A DNA stretch of 64,000 nt from Paraburkholderia madseniana (GTDB taxonomy: Bacteria > Pseudomonadota > Gammaproteobacteria > Burkholderiales > Burkholderiaceae), in NCBI RefSeq assembly GCF_009690905.1, contig NZ_VOSW01000008.1, positions 79,019 through 143,018 of the forward strand. Direction: 5' to 3'. The notes under the pieces were generated by a model. It saw only the letters and a program-made list of their open reading frames with translations. It was not told where the DNA came from and did not search any database. Shown here piece by piece: positions 8,161-17,200 of this stretch. A program made the position numbers and the translations under genes. Numbering within the stretch: the stretch's first letter is position 1; each line of letters begins with the position of its first letter.

Positions 8161-8841
8161 ATGAACCACCCACGCAACGCCGGCGCCGTCCGGCTAGGGC
8201 TATGCGTCGCCATGACTGTCGTTCTGGCTGCGTGTTCGCACAGCGCACCATCAGAAAGCGACGCCAAGGCTGTAATCAAACAGCGATTGGCCGATTGCAA
8301 GTACTTTACGATCGACAGCTTCGACAAAACGAACGGCACTCCGATCGACGAGAACGACTACAACGTCGACGTGAAGTACACGGTATCCCTGAAGCCGGGC
8401 AGCGACATGTCGGATCGTCTGAAAGAGGACGCAAAACTCTTTCAGCAGTATCAGCTAATCAAGGCGGATTACAGTGCTCGCAAAGATGAACTCACAAAAA
8501 CGTTCAACACGACCATGGCAGCGCACAACGGCGACCCGAGCTTCAACGACGCCGCGGCCAACGATCAATATCGTCAGTCTCTACAAACGGATCCGCAGTT
8601 GGTCAAGGACATGAATGATGTCAAAGATATCGCGGCCAAGATCGGCCCGGTAAGTGGCTCTGGCCTGTTCCAGAAAGCGATCGTTCAAGAATGTCCAAAC
8701 CTGCATGTCTCAAATGGATTCATGCTCACGTTCTTCGGTCCCAAAATCACGCTTGACCAAATGGCTGATGGCATGAGCGCTGAGTTCACCGAAACCATCC
8801 CGATGATGAGGACGGACAACGGGTGGCAGGCCACGCGGTAG
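8161..8841 (+). CDS. Putative lipoprotein, unknown function
   Basis: A 226-residue protein with a lipoprotein signal: basic start, hydrophobic core and lipobox VLAAC at about residues 21-25, so it should be tethered to a membrane on the periplasmic side. The mature part is mostly helical and charged with no recognised catalytic motif. One Cys at about 40 and another near 174 could pair. It has its own leader and no close neighbour, so it is probably monocistronic. It may be an accessory cargo gene of the island. Confidence 0.65.
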   Translation: MNHPRNAGAVRLGLCVAMTVVLAACSHSAPSESDAKAVIKQRLADCKYFTIDSFDKTNGTPIDENDYNVDVKYTVSLKPGSDMSDRLKEDAKLFQQYQLIKADYSARKDELTKTFNTTMAAHNGDPSFNDAAANDQYRQSLQTDPQLVKDMNDVKDIAAKIGPVSGSGLFQKAIVQECPNLHVSNGFMLTFFGPKITLDQMADGMSAEFTETIPMMRTDNGWQATR

Positions 8842-9114
8842 TCGGTTCACACTGCGGTCGAACTGGTGTGCAGACAACAGGATTTGCAGAAACAGATAGC
8901 AATATGGCATCTGATTCGCAATATCGACCGTGACCCGCTAGCAAGCGGTCCACGGTTCGGTTCAGCGAAGTCGTCGGGATCCCGTGAAAGTTCACGGACT
9001 CTTCTTTTTTTGCCTGTTTTGATCCTCCCGGCAGGGGTACATCGCAACGTGCGCTCCCTGCATCGCGCGCTGATAATATCCTGACACGAAAAGTCATCCT
9101 CGGTTCGGGCAGTC

Positions 9115-9306
9115 ATGGATTATCGCGTCAGCTACGAACACAGCCTGAAGAACAAACCGGACGAATTCATCGTCCACGTTCCATCGCAGCTCGTCGAAGA
9201 TGTGCCAGCAAATGTGCCGCGCGTACTTCTGCCCGAATACATCACCGAGCTGATCCTGAAGCGCTCGGCCCAAATCGGAAAGATCCGCCATCTGCGGATT
9301 CTCTGA
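9115..9306 (+). CDS. Small hypothetical protein (63 aa)
   Basis: A short frame with ATG at 9115 and the beginning MDYRVSYEHSLK. It has no strong ribosome binding site and no recognised domain. Competing frames exist on the other strand over the same bases. It is listed because the product has a balanced, protein-like composition, but it may not be expressed. Confidence 0.3.
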   Translation: MDYRVSYEHSLKNKPDEFIVHVPSQLVEDVPANVPRVLLPEYITELILKRSAQIGKIRHLRIL

Positions 9307-10126
9307 AGACGCCCAACCTGCATCTATCCAGGGACGTCGTTGTTTGAAAGGCTGACCGTCCTCGTGTGTCGGTATGTGTCGTCCCCCGCGTGGGGCAGCA
9401 AACGGCCGAGGGCGTGTGGAAACTCCATTTTTGCCGCTGACGGCGAGGTTGCCGGTCGGGTCGATCAAGTTAGATGCGTCGAGCTTGCGCTAATCGAACA
9501 TCGCGAGCGCAAGAAGCCCCTCAGGGCTTCAGCTTCCAGCCATCCTCATCCCGGCAACCCAAAGTATATTCATGACGCGCTTCAGGTTGTAGGCCAATAC
9601 CTGGAGACATAATTTTCTGGGGAACCAATGAGCCACCACTAATTGAGCGGCCAGAAAAATGGAACCGCGCAGCGGGCTCGCACCGGCGCATCGGTACTAC
9701 GGCTTTGTCGCGCGCTACGTGAAGTCTAAGTAGCTTTGCTTACAGATGACCGTCAAGTTGGTGCGGTAGCTCACACAAGAAGGACGGGTAATTCGACCTT
9801 TACTGCATACCAACCGGATCGCCACAGAATTCACTTGACGGCTGCGCATCAGATTCACCGCTGTGACGCGAAGAGTCACGGTGAAAAAGGTTCTTGCACC
9901 TTTGCAACAGTAATCTACAGTGAGTCAGTGTCATCGAAGAATCGCGGCTAACAGTCAGCACCCGCTGTCAAGTTGCGTCTGAAGACGTTTTCCTTGCTGC
10001 GCAGCTCTCGGGCCGCCGACGTAGACGCATGGTCCGGTGAGCACTGCCGGTCTTTTGACGACAGCTACCGACCTTGGTCAGTTGCGATATCCGTGTAACG
10101 ATCAAAGAAAATTGGGTGGCTGTCCC
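9307..10126. other. Gene-poor stretch with transposase debris, upstream of the conflict operon
   Basis: About 820 bases with no intact gene. A transposase C-terminal fragment is at 9529-9612. The rest shows no convincing frame. The promoter of the 10127-17763 operon should lie in its right half. Confidence 0.5.
9529..9612 (-). pseudogene. C-terminal fragment of an IS5/IS1182-type transposase
   Basis: The minus strand reads LQVLAYNLKRVMNIL before a stop at 9529-9531, which is the typical end of IS5/IS1182-class DDE transposases (VLAYNLKRVxNILG). Upstream of this block the frame is broken by a small deletion relative to the usual MSLxVLAYN order, and nothing of the catalytic domain is present. 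It is a scar of an old insertion at the left flank of the conflict operon. Confidence 0.6.
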
Positions 10127-11302
10127 ATGAGTAAAACCGTCCTATTTGTCCATGGCACCGGAGTACGCAAGGCCTCCTATGAGCAAAGCGCCGCGCGTAT
10201 CGCCCATGGCCTTAAGCGGGTAGCCCCCACCGCGAAGCTCGAATCTTGCCTCTGGGGCGACGAACTGGGCGCCAAACTGGGCCTGAATGGGGCTTCGATT
10301 CCGGAGTTTTCCGGCGTCAATGCCGCGCAGCCCAGCGAAGACCAAGTACAGGCGCTTTGGGAGCTTCTCGGCCACGACCCGCTCTTCGAACTTCGTGAAT
10401 TGGCTTTGCGTGATCAAAGGACGCTTGTGTCGCCGGCCGCACAGGGTATTAAGGTGCAATTCCTCGAGCAGTTGCGTTTGCTCGGCCATGACGCCACCGC
10501 TCTGGGCCTTCTCGAAGGTCGAGCGTCTCTCGTTCAATGGGCAGACGCGACTACATTAGTCGCCGATGCCCCGGCACTCAAGGCGGCTCTGGTCGCGGCA
10601 CCGAATGTCGATACACCACTGCGGGTGGCAACGGCGCGTGCGGTCGTCGCCGCCTTGCAGCAGAAACTGGACGACGAGAACATGCCAACTCTTCGTCGAG
10701 CATTGCGAGACCAAGTCGTCGATCGATGCGTCGACCATTTCGGCGGGCGCGAACTCGGCGTCAAGGACTGGATCACGAGCCGTGTCGTTGGTCTCGGTTT
10801 GCGGTGGGCCACGACTCGCGCGCGGCGCAATCGCGACTCGCTTTTCAGCGCTGCATCACCGACGGCGGGCGACGTTTTACTCTACCAGGCGCGCGGCGCT
10901 GCGATTCGCGCGTTCATCGAGCAGCGCATAGGCGACTGTGGCGACAACGTCGCAATCCTTGCGCATAGCTTGGGTGGCATTGCTTGCGTCGATGTTCTAA
11001 TTGAGTGCCCACTGCCCGCAGTAAAGTTGTTAGTGACCGTCGGATCGCAAGCTCCGTTTCTCTACGAAATCGGCGCGCTCTCGAGTTTGCCCTTCGGCAC
11101 TCCGTTGCCGAAGCATTTTCCCGAACGCTGGATCAATTTTTTTGACCGCAATGACCTGCTGAGCTACTGCGCTCAACGCGTATTCGGTGATCGTGCTGTC
11201 GATTACGAGATCGCGAGCCGCCAACCGTTCCCACAGGCTCATAGCGCCTACTGGGACGAGCCTGAACTCTGGCAAAGGCTAAAGCCCCATTTGCTTTCGT
11301 GA
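10127..11302 (+). CDS. Alpha/beta hydrolase, first gene of the VMAP-MoxR operon
   Basis: A 391-residue protein. The start at 10127 gives MSKTVLFVHGTG, placing the oxyanion-hole motif at residues 8-12. The nucleophile elbow is AHSLGG with Ser at about 281, and later Asp-containing (FFDRND) and His-containing (AHSAYW) segments supply candidates for the rest of the triad. It is followed 7 bases later by the caspase-VMAP gene, so they form one operon. In related conflict systems such hydrolases may act as effectors or as lipid/ester sensors; the substrate here is unknown. No signal peptide, hence cytoplasmic. Confidence 0.8.
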   Translation: MSKTVLFVHGTGVRKASYEQSAARIAHGLKRVAPTAKLESCLWGDELGAKLGLNGASIPEFSGVNAAQPSEDQVQALWELLGHDPLFELRELALRDQRTLVSPAAQGIKVQFLEQLRLLGHDATALGLLEGRASLVQWADATTLVADAPALKAALVAAPNVDTPLRVATARAVVAALQQKLDDENMPTLRRALRDQVVDRCVDHFGGRELGVKDWITSRVVGLGLRWATTRARRNRDSLFSAASPTAGDVLLYQARGAAIRAFIEQRIGDCGDNVAILAHSLGGIACVDVLIECPLPAVKLLVTVGSQAPFLYEIGALSSLPFGTPLPKHFPERWINFFDRNDLLSYCAQRVFGDRAVDYEIASRQPFPQAHSAYWDEPELWQRLKPHLLS

Positions 11303-11309
11303 TGCGTAC

Positions 11310-13208
11310 ATGAACAATATGCTCCCGCCGCCCGCCGAGGTTCGAGCCATTATCGTAGGCATCGAAAGCTATCCAGGCCTAGGGGCGAGCTTCGACGCCC
11401 CGGGTGCGGCCTCTGGAGCGCTGGCGTTTGCGAGTTGGCTTGTCCAGCGCGGCGTGCCTAAGGACGCAATCGAGCTTTGGTTGTCGTCGCGCGATGGCTC
11501 CGAAATACGAGAGATATGCGCGACAGCCGGGCTTGAGTCGGTTATGGCTCACGAATTTCGCTGGAGTGAGTTCCGGCACCGGTATGCGGAACCACGTGGC
11601 ATGTTTTCCAACGGACGCTTCCTTATGGTGTACTTCTGCGGTCACGGAGTGATTTCGGGTCCGGAGCACAAGCAATATTTGGTACTTCCGGAAGCAACGG
11701 AACAGCAGTTTCACTGCTTCGAAACCCAAAATTGGCTAAGGCTTTTTACCAGCTTTGGATGGGAGAACTACGGACATCAACTGTGGATCATCGATGCCTG
11801 TCGCAGCAATGAGTGGGGTCCCTCGATGAAGCCCGTACGCAACGAATGGAATCCCGGGGACGGAAGCAGCATTCACCGATGTGCGCTATTCGCTTGCGCG
11901 GAGGGAGAATCGGCCGCACTTAATTCGAAATATGGGCCGCGATTCACAAAGGAATTATTAGCTACCCTCGCTGATACTCCGACGCACGAGTGGCCTGCGT
12001 TCGACGAGGCGCTGCGCGCGACTGCCAAACGGTTGCGTGACGATCCCAATTCGCGCCAGCGCCCGACGTACTCCTTCAATGAAGACTGGTTCGGCCACCC
12101 ACTACTAGGTCCCGATTTTGCCCGGCCGCGTTTGGAAGATGTGCTCTCTGGCATTCCATGGTCGCTCGAGCGCTTCATGCCTTATGTTAACCGCTCATTG
12201 CCTATGATTCACATTCCGGCCGGACCACTTGACCTGCAGACGGCGCTCGCATTACTTCGCGACCTGCGACCAGTCGACGGTGTGCCGCCCTTACTCGATT
12301 TTGCCGAGCGAGTGGCTCGTGCAAGTTGCTCCGAGGCCCTACGGACCTGGATCGAGTCTCAAGTGACGCCGCAACAGAGCGCTCAACTGGACGCCCGCTT
12401 GGCTACCGACTCCTGCCGTGCACGACTTGCCTTGTGGTACCGGGACGACGGGCCGCAATCCTGCATCGAGGCCGAACTCGACGTCATCGACGCTGGTGGG
12501 GGTGTGCGACCTTGGCCACGCATGCCCGCGAAGGCGGTGACCGAGCAGACCGTGCATGCTGTTTTCGGAGAATGGCTCCAAGCCGTGTACGACCATGTCG
12601 GAAATCTGGACGTTGAGCTAATTATCGAGTTGTATCTTCCGCGCTCAATGCTCACCGCAGCGGCGTATGACACCGCCATCATCCCACTTGCTAACGACGA
12701 ACTGCGCCTTGGTGAAGATCAACCGACTTTGCTTCACTGCACCGACCGCTACAAGGCGCGGGCCAAACGCATGCGATGGTACAAGCGCGCCCCCGAAATT
12801 CTTGACCGGCTCGTCGGGCACGCAGCTGATCCGCTCCTCTGGGCACTCCCCGGAGAAGACGCAACGGAACTTCTTAATCTGTTCACATCGGGTGCCGCAA
12901 CAGCGCCCGTATGGCTCGGATTCGATCCCCACGCCCGCAGAGACGAAACACCGCTCGATGTTGCAATAACCGAAGGACTACCGGCAGTGCTTTGGGTGCG
13001 TGCGCAGGCCACCGACGAGATTATTGCAATGCTCAAGGCTGAATTGCGGGATCTGCTGAAGCTGGGCACGGACGAATTGCCAAACCGGCTGGCGCATTGG
13101 CGTGAGCGGCAATGCAGCGACGCCTGCCGCACTGTCGCATTTCTTCTGGATGACCCAAAGCAGCGCTTGCCCGCAATTTGGACGCAATGGTCACAACCCA
13201 AAGGATGA
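11310..13208 (+). CDS. Caspase-family (C14) protease fused to VMAP-type C-terminal domain
   Basis: A 632-residue protein. Residues about 10-270 form a caspase/metacaspase fold with catalytic His112 (CGHG) and Cys164 (IDACRSN), both intact. Residues about 280-350 are a helical linker that may correspond to the VMAP middle or effector-associated region. The rest matches the VMAP C-terminal domain: IELYLPRSML at about 439-448, a basic R-rich helix after HCTDR at 476-480, and GLPAVLWVR at 556-564. VMAP proteins are the adaptor that links a MoxR ATPase and a vWA protein to an effector in NTP-dependent conflict systems. The caspase would be that effector. The TGA overlaps the ATG of the MoxR gene. 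The VMAP assignment is by motif recollection and should be tested by profile search. Confidence 0.75.
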   Translation: MNNMLPPPAEVRAIIVGIESYPGLGASFDAPGAASGALAFASWLVQRGVPKDAIELWLSSRDGSEIREICATAGLESVMAHEFRWSEFRHRYAEPRGMFSNGRFLMVYFCGHGVISGPEHKQYLVLPEATEQQFHCFETQNWLRLFTSFGWENYGHQLWIIDACRSNEWGPSMKPVRNEWNPGDGSSIHRCALFACAEGESAALNSKYGPRFTKELLATLADTPTHEWPAFDEALRATAKRLRDDPNSRQRPTYSFNEDWFGHPLLGPDFARPRLEDVLSGIPWSLERFMPYVNRSLPMIHIPAGPLDLQTALALLRDLRPVDGVPPLLDFAERVARASCSEALRTWIESQVTPQQSAQLDARLATDSCRARLALWYRDDGPQSCIEAELDVIDAGGGVRPWPRMPAKAVTEQTVHAVFGEWLQAVYDHVGNLDVELIIELYLPRSMLTAAAYDTAIIPLANDELRLGEDQPTLLHCTDRYKARAKRMRWYKRAPEILDRLVGHAADPLLWALPGEDATELLNLFTSGAATAPVWLGFDPHARRDETPLDVAITEGLPAVLWVRAQATDEIIAMLKAELRDLLKLGTDELPNRLAHWRERQCSDACRTVAFLLDDPKQRLPAIWTQWSQPKG

Positions 13209-14239
13209 GCCGTATGGACGACGCCGCTGACTGGAAAATTTATCGAGGCACTCGCATGCCAGGCGACGCTCTTTTGCACCTTCCCGATCCGCCACCCTGG
13301 CGACCCCGTCGCAGCAAAGTAACCGACGAGCGCTGGTGGCCGGCAACCCAAAAGGACGACCTCCGATTGCCACCTGCCGCTCTCCAACGTGGTCGTGTTT
13401 TCCACGCCACTGAGCGGATCGTCGAGATGATTAATGCCGCGCTTTACTTGAGGCGTCCCTTGCTCGTGACTGGGCAGCCCGGAAGCGGGAAGTCTACGCT
13501 CATCGATGCGGTGGCGTATGAACTACGAATGGGCGCGCCTTTGCGCTGGTCGGTCAGTTCGCGCAGCACTCTGGGGGACGCTCTCTATCAATACGACGCG
13601 ATCGGTCGGTTGCAGGAACAGGACGCTAGTATCGGCAAATTCATCACACTCGGGCCGCTCGGCACCGCACTGTTGCCTACCGCCCGACCGCGAGCGTTAC
13701 TGATCGACGAAATTGACAAGAGCGACATCGACCTGCCCAACGACCTGCTCAATGTGTTCGAGGAGGGCGAGTTTGAAATTCCCGAGCTTCGACGCCTCGG
13801 CGACGAGGCAGCAGTGCAAGTGTTTACGTCCGATCCCAATCAGCTGAGTGCATCGATCAAGGGTGGAAAGGTCGCATGCTGTGAATTTCCCTTGATGGTC
13901 CTCACCAGCAATGGCGAGCGGGAGTTTCCGGCGCCGTTTCTACGGCGTTGCCTTCGCTTGCAAATGCCCAACCCAACAGGAACGCTGCCTGAGGACGATA
14001 ATGAAGACTGGAAGCGGCTCGACGCAATTGTCAACCTACACTTCACGAAAAGCGAACGGGTGGCTGCGGGGGACATCATCGAAGAATTTAAGGCACACGC
14101 AAGCCACCGTAAAGATGTCGCAACCGATCAACTTCTCAACGCTATCTACTTCGTGATGAGCTCGCAGATCGCTCCCGGCAAGTCGCGTAGCGAAGTCCTT
14201 GCCGAATTGATGCGTGAGCTAGTCACTCCCGGAACTTGA
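13205..14239 (+). CDS. MoxR-family AAA+ ATPase of the conflict operon
   Basis: A 344-residue protein. The start at 13205 overlaps the upstream stop (ATGA). Walker A GQPGSGKST is at 90-98, Walker B with LLIDEIDKSD at about 165-174, sensor 1 Asn in LTSNGERE near 236, and arginine-finger candidates in FLRRC near 247-248. This is the MoxR/RavA-like class, which usually remodels or activates vWA partners. An unusual 65-residue basic/Pro-rich N-terminal extension precedes the ATPase and could dock the VMAP protein. It belongs to the four-gene operon as the likely ATP-dependent switch. Confidence 0.85.
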   Translation: MSRMDDAADWKIYRGTRMPGDALLHLPDPPPWRPRRSKVTDERWWPATQKDDLRLPPAALQRGRVFHATERIVEMINAALYLRRPLLVTGQPGSGKSTLIDAVAYELRMGAPLRWSVSSRSTLGDALYQYDAIGRLQEQDASIGKFITLGPLGTALLPTARPRALLIDEIDKSDIDLPNDLLNVFEEGEFEIPELRRLGDEAAVQVFTSDPNQLSASIKGGKVACCEFPLMVLTSNGEREFPAPFLRRCLRLQMPNPTGTLPEDDNEDWKRLDAIVNLHFTKSERVAAGDIIEEFKAHASHRKDVATDQLLNAIYFVMSSQIAPGKSRSEVLAELMRELVTPGT

Positions 14240-14247
14240 GGCGCGAC

Positions 14248-17200
14248 GTGTCGATCGCCGATCTCACGCGGGCAATGCATCGCATCGGACTGCACATCGG
14301 CTTCGTCGATCTTCGCGATATCATCTGGCTTGCTGAGAAAATTACACCTGCACAACCCGAACCGGCACCACTGTTACGGATTCCTCCAGATGACGTCGCT
14401 ACAAACCCGCGGTCGCGTATCGAAGCTGATTTCCCCGCCAAGCAGAGGCCCACGGCCGTAACTCACACGTTACCTCAATCAAGTCCAGAGCAAGCAGCCT
14501 TGTATGGCGCCAGCGACATGGGGACCGCAGGGGGGGCCCGACGCGTGCAATTGCGCGGAATACCACCGCTGCCGGAAGCCCTCGCCATCGGGCGTGCACT
14601 GCGCCCGCTATCGCGCCGGCGTATAGGCACGGCCCGTGTCCTCGACGAACGTGCCACTGCGGAATTTATCGCCGACACGGGTGTCCGCGCCGCGATATGG
14701 CGCCCGGCGCGCGAGCGCTGGTTCGATATCGTGCTCGCCGTCGAGGAGGTGCCGTCACTCGCCGCCTGGCGACCTCTGATTATGGAGTTCGAGCGGCTCT
14801 TGCGGCGACAAGGCGGCTTTCGCCGCGTCACGCGTTTGTCTTTGCACGCACAGAATGGGACTGTCAGGACCCTCAGCGAAAGTGGTCACGAAGTACTCGT
14901 TGGAAGCATCCAAGACAGGCAGGGACGTAGCATTGTTCTGGTCGCCTCGGACTGTACCTCGTTCGCCTGGAGACATGGGATTTTGGGGAGCTGGCTGCAG
15001 ACCATCTCTGTGCGTGCTCCTGTTGCGCTCGTGCAACTCCTACCGCAGTCGTTGTGGCCAAACACATCGGTCGGCTTTGCGGAACTGCGAACCGCGGCGC
15101 GAGAGGTAGGCACTCCAACTGGCCTGTTGCGCATACAGCGGCCTAGCTGGGCCGAGGGCGAATCTGGCGTGGTGATGCCGGTGTTCGCGCTGAACCCGGC
15201 CGCGGTGCTTGCGTGGGCGCGGATGGTGACCGCTGCCGGCGACGCGTGGGCCACCTCAGCGTTGTTGCCGGTGTCGGCAGACGGCGTCGATGAGCCGGCG
15301 CCCGACGGTACGCTATCACCCAGCCTGCGCGCAATGGCTTTTCGCGCCAGTGCGACGCCAGATGCGCAACGTCTGGCCGCGTATTTTTCCGTCGTCAAAC
15401 CACTAACACCCCCCGTCATGCGCGTCATTCATCATGCGATGTTGCCGGCTAGCGGTGCTGTCGCGCTCGCGGAGGTATTTCTCGGCGGCCTGCTACGACC
15501 CGTGTCGTCCGAATCGCCCACAGCAAGCGTTGAAGAAAGGGGGTATGACTTTCATCCGGGCTTGCGCGACCTGCTCGAAGTCAGCCTGACACGGTCTGAT
15601 TTCGTGCAAGTCAACCTCGCACTGCACGACTTTCTCCAACAGAAGACTGGCACCTCGTTCGACTTTTTTGCCCTGCTCGAGGACGACAGAGGTACCACAC
15701 GGCTTCCAGCCGGAGCGCTACCGTTCGTCCAGTTTTCACGTGCCGCGGCAGCGCGGTTCCGTGGAGGGAGTGCATCGCCAAGCGGCCATTCGACGCGCGG
15801 CCAGACAATAGACGCTTCGATGGCTGTAACGCGACTAGCTATCTCTCAAGTCGGATCGGCACTAACCTTCGTTCTTTCTGGCAGAGGTCAAACCGAAACG
15901 TTTTTGACTCAACAAATACCGTTTGATCAAGAGATGTTGCAAAAACTGATGGTGGCCGTCCGATCGAATGAATTCCAGGCGTCGTCTCGATTGGCGCGTA
16001 TGCTGGTGCATCCGGACCTCCAGGACCTCATCGCTGCCGACCACGACGCGGCGCTGATTGAACTGATCCTGCGTGATGGAGCGGAAGTCTTTCCGTGGGA
16101 AGTGCTTATTCGCAACGACAATCCTAGTGACCCTCCGCTCGCGGTCACCCGGGGGCTCACACGCAAGCCAAGCCACCTCGCGACCCCAGAGGTACTTCGA
16201 GCGACGAACGCGCTGATCGTCGATAATATTGTCCCGTCCCCCCGTGTTGTTGGCGTTGGAGTAGAACCGATCGAGGCGATCCTCAAGCAGGTGCTGCCAG
16301 GGGGCGTAGTAAAGGTGCGCGAGACGGTATTTGAAGACGCATCGGTTGATAGCGAACTGCGCGTCTTATATATCGCAGCGCACGGCATGCTAGGGGAGCA
16401 CCGGGATCAATACGAAATTGCGCCGAGCTTGGAGATAGTGCTCGATTCAGGCTCAAGGCTCACCTTGCGCGAGTTTCAATCGTTGTCGCGCATGCCGGAG
16501 CTCATTTTCCTGAATTGCGATTTAGCGGCGGTAATGGCGCCCGAACTGTTGGCCAGAGGCGCCCAAGTCGTAGTGGCTCCGTACGGTTTCGTCAATAACC
16601 ATGACAAAGTAGCACTAACTTTCGCCACCGTCTTTTTCGAGGCTCTCGGGGGCGGTTTAGTCCTGATTGAGGCAATACGCGAAGCCCGCCGTCAGTGCTT
16701 TAACCGACATCCCACGGACGAAACTTGGGGCCAGTTCCAGTGCTTCGGCCGTGCGGATTGGCGCCTGCTCGGCGGCCAAACGGATTCGCTTCTTGCCCAA
16801 AACGCATGGGCCGCTGACTCATCAGTGGTTCCTGGTGGTCCAGATAAAGAACTTGCGCGTCCAATAGACCAACCGACGATCGCGGACTTCACTGTCGACA
16901 TTGATGTATCCGATATGCCACCCGCTCAAGCGGCGCAGGCACTCGTGAACCGCGGTATCACCAAGCACAAGCGTGGCGACAGCGTCGGGGCGATCGCCGA
17001 CTTCACTGCCGCCATCGAGCTACCCGAAGCACCACCTGCTCAGGTGGCGCGGGCATTCAATAACCGCGGCGTCGTGAAGGGTGCACGTGGCGATGGTGCC
17101 GGGGCGATCGCCGACTACACGGCCGTCATAACACTGCATGGCGCCCCGGTCGATGCAGTGGTGACCGCACTTAATAATCGTGGCTCTGCGAATAGCGCGC

